NCBI GenBank assembly: GCA_026874595.1
Contig: CM049309.1
Location: forward strand, 46,902,079-46,966,078
DNA: 64,000 nt
Reading direction: 5' to 3'
Origin: Sipunculus nudus
Taxonomy: Eukaryota > Annelida > Sipuncula > Golfingiida > Sipunculidae
Shown here: one piece after another, positions 1 to 12,400 of the stretch
How positions within the stretch are numbered: position 1 is the stretch's first letter
Layout of the letters: the number at the start of each line of letters is the position of its first letter
Notes under the pieces: generated by a model
Databases searched by the model: none
What the model was told of the DNA's origin: nothing
Seen by the model: only the letters and a program-made list of their open reading frames with translations
Made by a program: the position numbers and the translations under genes

Positions 1-718
1 CAATTGTGTTGTCAGTAGATCAGCATGACAACAAAATGAGTGAACACTGCACAATGTGAACTATATATTAACTACCATTTGAACCTGTAAAGTTTTAAGA
101 TGTTCAGAGATGGCATATTGTAAGGCAATAGATTAATAATAACAGTATCTGCTAAAACTAGACCACTTAGATTAGTATTTTAAAAATCTACTGCTGCCCT
201 TAAGAGGTGGAGCCAAGGATATCATCCCACACTGGTATTTGGGATGTAAATCACATTAACCAGTAAGCAACTTTCTATTCTTGAGCAAATCTACATCACC
301 TAAGTATTGTTACAGGCATGAGGGTGTTAAACTTTTTTTTTTCGTTATGTATTATTGCTCTCACTCAAACCTTATGTACTATCAGCATGTGCTCTTTTAT
401 CCCAATTTTATTCCACATTCCATTTCAACATAAAGAGCTGGCATATATAAATGCACCCTAAATACAACACTTTCTTATAACACATTTTGTACACATTGTG
501 TACAGAAAAGCGACCTGTGTGTCCATTTAGCTTGTCAATTGCACATTATAACCAAAATTATATATAGTGTGTGAGCTTGTGTGTGTGAGCTTGTTTGTGT
601 ATATATATATCATATGAAATCTCCCTGCAGCTAGTAGTATTTCTTCTCTCCAGACCCTGAATGAGCCACTGGCAGCACTTCATCTGTTCAATGTAAGATC
701 AGTGTCAGAACGCCAAGG
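1..718 (-). other. Presumed ATAD2 3' UTR and downstream flank
   Basis: No coding potential on either strand. A minus-strand AATAAA lies at 407-412, about 310 nt after the proposed stop, a plausible poly(A) signal. A (TG)n/(TA)n microsatellite occupies about 571-612. Confidence 0.4.
407..412 (-). promoter_or_regulatory. Candidate poly(A) signal AATAAA
   Basis: Consensus hexamer on the gene's strand, downstream of the proposed TGA at 719-721. It depends on the terminal exon call being right. Confidence 0.35.
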
Positions 719-757
719 TCACCTGACCAGCTGCCTCCTCAAACACTCCTCTAGGTC
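719..757 (-). CDS. ATAD2: ATAD2 proposed terminal coding exon and stop
   Basis: A pyrimidine-rich acceptor (TTATTCATTTGTAG) is followed in phase 0 by DLEECLRRQLVR and a TGA at 719-721. Length and charged helical character fit the human tail after LIQ (KMEQEVENF...). With so few residues the match is weak. Another short exon between 758 and 3540 could be the true end. Confidence 0.55.
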   Translation of the reverse strand, partial: DLEECLRRQLVR

Positions 758-3700
758 CTACAAATGAATAACAAGAAAAAACTAGATGTGGTTGGACAAT
801 GGTCCTCAGAGGGCCCCGCATTTCTGGTAGTGCTAGACTAGTTCACATATGGATTAAAAGTTGATAGTTAAAAAATATGACAAAAAGAAACAGTTTTTTT
901 TTCAATGTGTATGAGGGAACAAAAATCCTACTGGTTCAAATCATATTAAAGAAGATATTATGTTTGAAATACAAATTCAAAAATTGTACTCTAGCGGCCA
1001 TATTTGATTTTGGACGTGTTTGTAATTCAATAAAGACTGAGTCCTCATAGGCACCAATCAACCCTATGAATTTGAGAAAGATCAAGCATGTTCTTGTTGA
1101 GATATCATGTGCGAAAGAAAATCACTAAATGTGCTTTTGTAGCCATATTGGAATTACGACAGGTTTGCAATTTGAAATGTCTGGAGCCCTCATAAGCCCA
1201 AAGATCCCTGTGAATTTGAGATAGATCAAACATGTTCTTGTTGAGATATTGCACGCGAAAGAAATTTATCGATTAGGCTCTGGTGGCCTTATTGGATTTC
1301 TGACAGGTCAGCAATAAAAACAAAATGGAGCCTTCATAGGTACCAATCATCCCTGTGAATATGAGAAAGATCAAGCATGTTCATGTTGAGATATCACGCA
1401 CAAAGAAAATTAACAAGGGCACTGTTAAGCAGGGCATCCACTCGCACGGGGCATAATTAGAATGGATGTATTAGACAGTGTAAACGTGAGGAGGGCAGCA
1501 TCCTGACCTTGACCTTTGCTCCTGTGACCTCAAACTAAATAGGGTTCTCCATCCATGAGTTGGTGAGCGATAAGAGCAAGATGACCCTGACAGGTGTTGG
1601 TCAAAAAGTTTGGCCTAAAATATGTCCACAAGCCTTTTTATACAAGAAGTTGACCCTGTGGCGGTGACCTTTGACACCGTGACCTCAAAACCGATAGGGT
1701 TCTTCATCCATGGGTGGATGAGCCATATTTGCAAGATGAAAAGGTTTTGGTCAAATGGTTTGGCTCTCAATGGGTCTACAAGCTTTTTCAAGAAGTGGGC
1801 CTTGTGGCTGTGACCTTTGACCCTGTGACCTGAAAACTGACGAGTTCTTCATCCATGGTCAGGTGAGCCATATTTGTAAGATGAAAGATATCGGTCAAAC
1901 GGTTTGGCTTAAAATGGGTCCACAAGTTTTTCCAGAAGTGGGTCTGGTTGTTGTGACCTCTGAGACGATGACCTTAAAATCGATAGGGGTCTTCATCCAT
2001 GGGTGGGTGAGCCATATGTGCAAGATGAAAGGTATTGGTCAAACGGTTTGGCTAGAAATGGATCTGCAAGCCAATTCTGGACGGACAGACCTGTAATTCA
2101 ACAGGGATGGAGTCCTCTTACTCATCAGTACCAATTATCCCTGTGAATATGAGAAAGATCAAGCAAGTTTTTGTTGAGATATTGTGCCAAAGAAAGCGTC
2201 ACTGACGGAAGGAAGGAGGACAGACTGACACAGTGAACACCATAGGGCCAGTCTTGAAACCTAATTAAGAAACTTCAGATGGCAACCTCATTATTACTTA
2301 GCAGTTCGAAGTTCCACAAGGTTTACAAGTCACATCAAATTTAATAAAAATCCATGGCGCCATACCTGAAAAATTTTGGCATCTCCACAAATTCTCTGCT
2401 TCTAAGGTGCTCATACCGGGTCACTGACCTGATTTTGAGTTTCCACAACAATGAAAGGAGTCTAGCTTTCCAGGCGCTCATACCTGGTTACTGACCTAAT
2501 TTTGAGTTTCCACGACAATGAAACGAGTCTAGCTTTCCAGGCGCTCATACCTGGTTACTGACCTAATTTTGAGTTTCTAAGTTAATTTCATAAATGCCTT
2601 ATAAGTCTGAACTTCCCAGGACATACTATTCTTACTTGTACCCTGCTGATGATCAGACTTATAATATGTCATCAAAAAGTAAATCTGTGCAAGAGATTAC
2701 AAGTTACACACTTATTTTTTTTTGTTTCAATGAAAATTTAAAATGAACGAAACTGCATATAAACTGAATGATCCCAGGTCAAACAATTACAAGTTTTGCT
2801 CTGCTAAAAAGGTAGCAACAGTTGTAAACTGTCATACTAAAAAATCTTAGTCAAAATGTGTAAAAAGTTGTGCAACCGGTCTTGAGCCTGATCTTCCTGC
2901 GTCCTATAGTTTAAATTTGTGCCCTGTCAACAGCCTTAAAGAGAGCAAGCTGGATAATAAGTAGTGGTGTGCAAATTAATTGATTATTTTGATAATTAAT
3001 CATTTGCTTTCATAACTGATTAAACTTATTGCATTTTGAATAATTGTATATAAACAATTATATATGAACATCCAAAGGAGTCATGTTTTATCCTGATAAA
3101 ATTCTGTCAAATTCTAATTTTGTCAGAGATAGAAGAAAGATGGGGCACAAAAGAGTGAACAGCATTTTAACTTAACTGTGTGTGATGAATAAGTGCAATG
3201 AACAATAACTGCCCAGACCTTTCAGCCTGATGTACAAGTCAGACTGAATTTACTCAGTCAATATTTTAGGTATAATTCTATACGGCAATTTTCAAGGTAA
3301 TAAAGATGGTAATTAAAATAACTGATTACTAATTGATTATCAGTCATTTTTTAGCTTTCAGTCACTGAATTTGGTTTAACAACTGATTCCTACCACTAAC
3401 AGTAAGACAAGTAGACAAAAGCTCATCCTTACAGCTCACTAAAATTTCAGACAGCCTATCTATAAATAAAACCTAAAACTGAAATAAAATATGCCAATAC
3501 AGAATACAGACATGGGGTTGAGTTAGTGAAGACTTCTCACCTGAACAAGCTTTGTTTTGTCAAAGTTCTGTCGATGTTGATAAACGCACTGTGTCATACT
3601 GCTGTACAGTTTCTCAATCTTCTCGACGGTGAAGCCATCTGTGGCTGCTACAGTCTTCTCCAGGAGTTGGCTCAGTCTGCTTCTGTCAATAATCAGTACA

Positions 3701-6437
3701 GCTGGCTCCTCTTCTAGGATCTGAATGGCCCTCTGAGTCTGGACTGACTTTGTCTGAGACCGTGTGACCCGGGGCTTGACTGGACTATCAGGCTCTAAAA
3801 TATACACAATCAGTGATGCAATATAAACATACCATCATATTTATCCTGTAAACAAGGTGAGGAATCAATAAAACACTTTCTGATGAACAACCAATTTCAA
3901 CCATAGCAGCTTCGGTACACCAAATTATTAAGTTTCACTGAATATCTACAAAGCAGGGACACTTACTATTAAGCACCAAACTGAGTTTTGAAGACTGATG
4001 TTGGGAAATTCAATACAGAGGTACAGGAAGCACATACAAAGAACTTATTCACTGTGTAAAGTTAAGTACATATATATATGTACATTCCAAACTTGTCTGT
4101 GTCTGGTAATTCCCCATATTCAACATCCCTGCACATTGATACTTGTTACGAGTACATAAAATAAATACAAATCCATCTTTCATGGAGCCTGGGGCACTTG
4201 TGTATATAGCACTGGATCTTGAGGGCAAAGCACAGTGCACCAATTTTGTTACATCATTAGTTTGTAAAACATATGTAGAGAGTAAGTAGCCAAACGATGT
4301 GAAAAAGTGTAGTGTTTTAAAGGCAAGTAAAAGTGCAGTTTCAAACATGAAAGTGCAGAGGTTTCCTTCAGCTATATGTACAAATACAATGTCTTTAAAG
4401 CCAAACTTTTTACACTCCAAAAGAAAAATTAAAACAAAAGCCACATATGGCTAATACTTAAATAGTGAGCTCATCTTTGCAAACCAAAGGGTCACATCAT
4501 GAGGTCAGTTTAATTTCTTTCAGGTCACTGAAACATATATGGAGTGCACAGGAGTCAAAATAGCCCAGGATATTTTTTATGGGTGCAATGGAATCAAAAC
4601 AGCTTAAGGAAACATAGTCCCAAGGGCCTTGATACACAGACATTTTCAGGTGAATGCAAATTAAGCAAGGATTAATAAGGAAAAGTGTGCATGTGATATT
4701 ATATTTTAATTTAAATTTTTATGAGGAGTAAGCTTTCAGATATTTGGACCACAAGTCATATCCTGATACATGTTCAATATCTGAGCAATTTCTGTGGTTC
4801 TGCATGACACATCATTATTTACCATGAACCTGTCTGGCTTCTAAGCTTCACATCTAATGTTTTATTATGCAGATGTGCTATATCCCGATCCCAGCAGTAA
4901 TTAATACAATCTGAAAGTTTGAAGGCGAGTAGTAGAACACACTGATTATCATAAAGCTGACTGAAGACTATAAGCATAATTTTCAATAATAATTGACATT
5001 TCTTCAGTTTCCAAATCCAGGATATACCAGTATATCACTAGTACAGGAAATGTTATAGAAACATGTTAGCACACATTCATTCTGATGGAAATGAGTTCCA
5101 ACAAAATAAATGCATATATATAGGTAAAATATGAGGTTCAAGCGTTATATCACAAACCAGACCACTAAATAAACAAAAGGTCCTTCTAAGAAGAGTTATT
5201 ACATAAATGACAGATACTTACTCCTTTTCTTTCGCCTTTTCCCTGGACAGAGGAGTTATAAAAGTCTTACAAGTAAAACATGGGCAATAATCATAAATTC
5301 TTTGGTTTTACATGCGACCTACCATAGCCATGATAGAGAATATAGATGTGTGTGACTCCAGGGCCAGTTATAAGTCTTACAAGTAAAACATGGGCAATAA
5401 TCATATATTCTTTGGTTTTACATGTGACCTACCATAGCCATGATAGAGAATATAGATGTGTGTGACTCCAGGGCCAGGGGCTTCATAAACATGCATGGGG
5501 ACTTTATATAAAGATAGCAGGATGATTGAAGCGGTAGGGGTGGCAGGTGCAAGTTTTGATTAGCAATGGACAGCCCTACCTAATAATGCCAGCTGTAATA
5601 ATGAGATGATTTTCACTACAGACCTAACTCTGACAAGATTGGGTAGCTGGAGGTTTTTGGGTAGCTGGAGGTTTCTTCTCATTTCCATTCATAAGTCTTT
5701 AATATCTTTGATACAGGACTTCAAGAAGACTTGCTTACTGAGTGTGCCAGTTTTCTATCTTCAAAACATTATACCCTTGTTCCCTTATCCCTGGTTCCCA
5801 GTTCTGATTTGAACTTCATTTTTACAATACACACGGAAAGCATCTAAGGGCCTGAGGAAAATATAGTAAAGAGCTATTTTGTATATGAAATTTGTAAGGA
5901 ACATGAATGATACCTGGATAAACAGTAGAATGGACACAAATGAAATAACAATGTCAAACTCTATATAATCTTACATATGAGAAGACAAATGAAATAACAA
6001 AGTCAAAATCTGTATCACCTTACTTATGAAAAAGAGTATGGCAAAACATATTTTAAACTAAATATAATGAATATGCATATGCACATATAAACATCTTAAT
6101 TAACCAAAAGAAAAAAAAACATGGACAAAACAGGAGAGCAGCCACTGATTAAGGTTTATACTGATTGTCATATTCCCATTTTAAAGCAAGCATTAGAGGC
6201 TGTGACATATTACCTGGATCACAGGGTTGGTTTTCCTGTTGTGGGGACTGGTTTTCCTGTCCAGCCCCTTCTTCTATCATTTTATCTGGCTCAGTGCCTG
6301 TCTCTTCAGTACTACATGACTGACTTGTTGGTTGGTCTTCTTTTGGCTGGGCTTCAAGAAATTCAAGATCAGGCTCACCACCTCCAAGTCTTGCAACCTA
6401 AAGGAACAGCAAGAATATGTTGTAACTTTGCATTGCT

Positions 6438-6476
<39 letters not shown>

Positions 6477-9400
6477 ATATCTTGTTTCAAGTAACCATTT
6501 TTAATGTCCCTTAGCTTTGAAAAATCTGAGAATAACCTTTCAACAATTATATTTTTTAAGATATTCAGTAAATTAAAAAAAGTTCTTTAATAGTGGTCAG
6601 ATACTGTAAGCTTGATATCACTTTAAAACTAGATCCTTCAATAGAGAGGGTGAATGCCAATGGATCAACTTTTATTTTTTTTTAAATTCCATGAAATTTT
6701 CACTCGTGTGAAGTATATTATTTAATGTTTGCTTTATCACTGATCAATTTATCAGTAAAAATGGTATTTTAACATTTAAAAACTAGATATTTCTTGGCAC
6801 CGCAGGTGCCATAGTATCCCAAGACAATAAACCCCCCCCCCCCCCTTGATAAGATGCATCTAACCTGTAAGTTCAGTGACTGTACCAACAATTCTTTTTA
6901 GTTATTGCCATAATTTCATTTTAACATTATAACTGCTGTGACTTTGAAAAAATGTATAAAGTTCATCCATGTTCAAATTTGATCTAGCCGTTGATAAGAC
7001 GCATCAAACTTGTGGGTTTGGCGACTGTACCTCAAATTCTTACAAAGTTATTGCGTTAACATCATTTAAACAAGAAAACGACATAAGGTGGCGCCACCTG
7101 TCTTCTGCAAAAGACAAAGCTATCCAAGATCTTTGGTCAATTTGATTTTTGGATCATTCCATGTATCCCTTACTGAGATATTAAAGATTTTATGTGAATT
7201 TCACCGAATATGGGAATATTCAAGGTAAAGGCCACTCACATAGGAAAGGTCATGACCCCAATTTAAATAAACATCATCCCATAACCCATATCTATGTATA
7301 TGCTGAATATAAAAGAAATCTGTCCAATGGTTTTTGACTAATAATGCTCACATTATTATTAAAAGCACAAAAACAAGTAAAGAAATAAAAGGTGGCGCCA
7401 CCAGTTTCTGGAACATGACAACCCTATCCATGATCTTCGATCAACTTGACTTTTAAGATCAATCCATGCAAGATTTCTTGAGATATTTCAGAGTTTGTGT
7501 GATTTCCCCCAAAATTGGACCTATTCAAGGTCAAGGATATTCTCCTAGTAAAGGTCATGATCTCATTTTATATAGGAGTCGTCCTCTTACCCATATCTAT
7601 ACATATACTAAGTTTGGTAAAGATCGTTGAAATATTTTTTGAGTTATTGCGCCAACAAGATTTATATGTGGCGGCGGTGGCGGTGGGACCGTCATGAAAA
7701 CAGTATTCCCAGACTTTGTCTTGGGATACAATGAGATGTTTTTTGGAAGTTAATGGTCTTCCTGAATTATGAGTGATATGACGAATTCTGAACTTACTGC
7801 TTTATACATACAAGTAAAAAGTAAATACACCTTACAAGGTCTAAAGGTGTATTTGAGTCCTGGTTAATGTTTATCAAGTACTTGGACTTGAGTACTTGTA
7901 TGAGCTTACGTGCATATCTAAATTTAACTGCAAATCTATTCATTGCTACAGGTTTTTAAACCTGTACTAATAAATTTGACAGAGGTTTTATTTAAAATGG
8001 GTCTGTTCCTTTTGCTTTATTGACATCTATGATATACAAAATATCTTAATGTTGCAATGGTGATGAGTACTCAATTTCGAGTCAGGTAGTGTCTATTGAG
8101 TACTCAGACTTGTAAATTTGTTTTCCATTTCAGCCCTAGCCTGTTGTCAGAACTGAAAAATGCCTATTAACCCTACCCTTTTAGTTGTGACAGGTGTTTC
8201 TGGTGGTCCCTGAGAATGGCTGACCTCCTGAGCTTCTGTCTGCCTTGGTGACCGACATTCTGATTCATGGGACTCTGGAACTTTACCAGTGGACTCTGGA
8301 ACTTTATCTGTGTTCGGTGTTTGGTTGCTAGTTTTTTCAGAAATGCTTTGTTCAGGTTCATGATCAATCACAGGTTTACGATACACAGACTTTGTTGAGC
8401 GTGGGGAGTTTCTTCGTATAAAGCTTGGGCTTTCATCTTCATCTAGTGGCTCTTGTTTTGGTGTTGCTTCTTCCGAGTTTGGCCCCTTGGAGCGGAGAGA
8501 CCATCTAGATGCAGCATTAGGGGGAGACAGTTCTGGCTCCGTCTCTGTGGTGCGCCCATCACTCTCTAAACCTTCCTTACCCTCCTCTTCCAGGTGTGTT
8601 TCTTCCTCCCCTGATTCTTCCATGCTCTCTCCCTCCTTTTCACGACTTTCCCCAGCCTCCTGCTGTAGATAATTCTTGTACCACTCAGGTAATATTTCAT
8701 TTCCATCTTCGTCTATTTGGATAACTAATTTTCTTGGCTTTCTCCGTTTCTTGCACCAAGGTGATATATTTTTCTTAGTCTTTTTCTTTGACCCTAACCA
8801 AACATATTTTGTAACAGTCCTGAGTATTGGTTGGTGTGTTTCTTGAGCCTGCTGAGGTTCAACTTCCTGAGAATGTTGGAGTGTTTCTTTAGCCTCTTCC
8901 AAGTCAACATCCATGCCACGCACCCTGCGGCTGTAACGAGTTGGATAGCCATCAAGGTGCACCTCGCTTGGCTTTGGCCGCTCCCTGGGTTTGACAAAGT
9001 AATAACTTGGTGCACTGCTTGAACCTGTTTCACCTGGGAAATAAAAATAAGAATAATAAATGCCTGATACAGCATAACTTGACATTTTCAAAATTTAATC
9101 AAGGGCTTATCGAGTGCCTAACACCAGAATTTATTTTGCAACTCAGGGCTAACTAAAAATCTGCTCACTGCATTCTAATGCACTGCCTAAAACATCAACA
9201 GGATTCAAAGCTTTTTTCTCAATCACCTTGGTTTTATAATACCTGAAAGATACCTAAAATATCAGTATTGTTTATGACCGAACTTACAAATGTTCTTTTA
9301 TTGCAACTTATTTTAACAATTTATAATGTCAGATGAAAATTTTTTCTTTTAAATTAGACTATGAGCAATCAATATAAAACAAGGGACCCATGGGTCACGG

Positions 9401-12400
9401 TGCTCACCTGAAGTTTGAAATGTTCACAAATGCAAAATAATATGCAAAATATTCAACTGTGATGTTTCTCATATATATATATATATATATTAGCATATGA
9501 GAAGCTAAGTGGAAAGAGGCCCTTCTACTTGGTTATAGTAAAGTTCTAAATATATGATTGCAAAACTAATACTGAAAACACTGTCATGAAGAAAAACAGT
9601 AAAATTTTTGAGATACTGTGATACTGTGATGCATATGAAAAATTATTTATAAGTTTCATAAATTTGTTTTAAAAAAAATCTGAAAATATAAGTTAAAATA
9701 TAAGAATTCTTAGTTACAATCATTATATATCCAGAGTGTAGCTCATATCGGGTCATATTATGCATACACATATATTTTAATATCTTTAAATCACAAATGT
9801 TTAAACTGAATTTAAAAGAAAACTAGAATACGGGTAGTCGACAAGCGACTACGTGTATCCGCCTAAATCAGAGTGGAACGGGTGAAGTGAGGCATGGATT
9901 AAGTGGCAAGGGAAATAGAGTGAAGTGTTGCATATTAGCATGGATGTCTGCAGCCAAATTGTGTATGAAGGTTGCCCCCCTTCCACAAAATCCAGAAAGC
10001 CGTCCCAGTTGTATACATATGCAAAATTTAAGGCAGATAAGTCAAACCACTACATGTATATTAGTGATTTTAGCCCGTGGGAGACATGGATGCTGAGCAA
10101 AAATGGTTGCAGGTGACGGCACCAGTTTTGCGTATGATAAAGAGCTATGTGAGAACTATACACATGCAAAATTTTGGCCCAATCTGTCAAATGGTTCCCA
10201 AGATATGAGCTTGGATGTCTGCTGCATAAACTAGAATGCAGGTGGCTCCACCTGTCATAAAATCAAGAGAGCTGTCGGGGATGTATAAACCTGCAAAATT
10301 TTAGCCAGATATGTCAAACCACTGCCGAGATATGAGTGATTTTATCCCATGGCAGACAAACAGACAGGAGCTGTGCAAAAATGGCTGCAGGTGGCGCCAC
10401 CAGTTTTGCGTATGTTATTAAGCTCTCCAAGGGCTACATTTGTGCAAAAAAATTTTCCTGATGCGTCAAATGGTTCCCGAGGTATGAGCTTGGATGTCTG
10501 CAGCGTAAACGTGAATGTAGGTGGCGCCACCTGTCATAAAATCAGAAAAGCTATCCAGGATGTATACGCATGCCGAATTTCAGGTGAATTAGTCAAGTCA
10601 CTGCAGAGATATGAGTGATTTTAACCCAAGGCAGACAAACAGATGGACACTGTGTAAACATGGTTGCAAGTGGCGCCACCATTTTTTGTGTATGTTATAA
10701 AGCTCTCCAAGGGCTACATTTGTGCAAAAAAAATTTCCTGATCGGTCAAACGGTTCCCGAGATATGAGCTTGGATGTCTGCAGCGTAAACGTGAATCTAG
10801 GTGGCGCCACCTGTCACAAAATCAGAAAAGCTATCCAGGATGTATACGCATGCCAAATTTCAGGTGGATTAGTCAAGTCACTGCAGAGATATGAGTGATT
10901 TTAACCCAAGGCAGACGAACAGATGGACACTGTGCAAACATGGTTGCAGGTGGCGCCACCATTTTTTGTGTATGTTATAAAGCTCTCCAAGGGCTACATT
11001 TGTGCAAAAAAAATTTCCTGATCGGTCAAACGGTTCCCGAGATATGAGCTTGGATGTCTGCAGCGTAAACGTGAATCTAGGTGGCGCCACCTGTCACAAA
11101 ATCAGAAAAGCTATCCAGGATGTATAAGCATGCCAAATTTCAGATGAATTAGTCAAGTCACTGCAGAGATATGAGTGATTTTAACCCAAGGCAGACAAAC
11201 AGATGGACACTGTGCAAACATGGTTGCAGGTGGCGCCACCATTTTTTGTGTATATTATAAAGCTCTCCAAGGGCTACATTTGTGCAAAAAAATTTTCCTG
11301 ATCGCTCAAACGGTTCCCGAGATATGTGGGTTTATGTGTGGAAACAGACGCACAAACGGACGCAGAGCGCAGAGGAAAGGTCAGAGGTCAAAACAAAATC
11401 GGGGCGCAGCAGTTCACATGTGACCCCAACATAATCCCGGGTTTCGTAAAATTCCGCCCAGTGGTTACTGAGGAGTTCTCCGGAAACCTACGCGGCGGCG
11501 GCGTGCAGCTGAAAACATAGTATCCGCAAAACTCTGTTTTGGCGGATACAATAATGCCAAAACATGGCATTTACAAGCTTATTCCCTGAATCAATATTAA
11601 AAAGTATTGCACATTGGAGTTTTCAGTACATGCTTAATTTTATTCACCGAAATAAAATAAAGGATTCATTAAATTAGATAAATTAAAAACATCTTTTCAA
11701 ATAAAGTATACACACTGTTGGTTCAATGAGGGACAAACAATATCATTATGCTCATTACAATCTCAGCTATAATTTATTACTGGAATTAATAGTCAATTTC
11801 ACACCTGGTGAAGTTTTTACTCTTCTGAAGTAAGGAATTACTTATCTGATGAACATCCACACTTTCATAGCAATACACCACTTTGTGGACACAGTTAAAT
11901 GTGCACTTTAATCATTGTAATCCTGTTGGTACAATACAAAATCTAAAATGTAGCATAGCCAAGAATGAAATAAAATACAGAAAATTATAACATTCATCTA
12001 GTTAATGCACCATCTGGGGGGGGGGGGGGGGGATGCAAGGCAGAGGGGAAGCCTGCTGGTAGTGGCCAAGCTGAGCCAAGGCAAGCTGCCTGGGGTGGGT
12101 TACATAATGCAAGTGAAGGCTGTACTTCTAGGTGGATTAGATGTAAACAAAACTTGACATGGTGTATGAAAACTTGAATAAAAGCTACTCTTTTCAATCA
12201 ATTTCTTTGAGATTTCATATTTTAAAAGATTAAATCCTTATGTATATATGCTGTGAAAATCAAATCAGCAGTGCTTACAGGGAAACAAGTGACCCATGGG
12301 TCATGACGCTCAGCTGACTGGCATGTTGACAATATGTCTTTGCACAGCAAACAAATTTAGATAATGTAGGGTGCATCATAGTTCATGCATATTAGCTGAA

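Noticed and set aside
1622-2096. Related plus-strand open frames with FIHGW-like words
   Set aside because: They are translations of ~170-bp tandem units in a repeat array; no gene structure.
4049-4444. 131-residue minus-strand open frame in an ATAD2 intron
   Set aside because: No family resemblance, no splice fit, and AT-rich composition like the rest of the intron.
7830-8115. Possible hAT MITE with AAGTACT/TGAGTACTCA palindromes
   Set aside because: Palindromes are present and the right side looks terminal (CAGCCCTAG), but no matching left terminus or target-site duplication was found.
10598-11090. Two identical 70-residue minus-strand open frames
   Set aside because: They are the same frame read through consecutive 280-bp units of a family 2 array, with no protein-like composition.
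9823-11552. CRISPR-like array because of regular 280-bp spacing and palindromes
   Set aside because: Whole units repeat without unique spacers, the sequence is eukaryotic, and the element has transposon ends.
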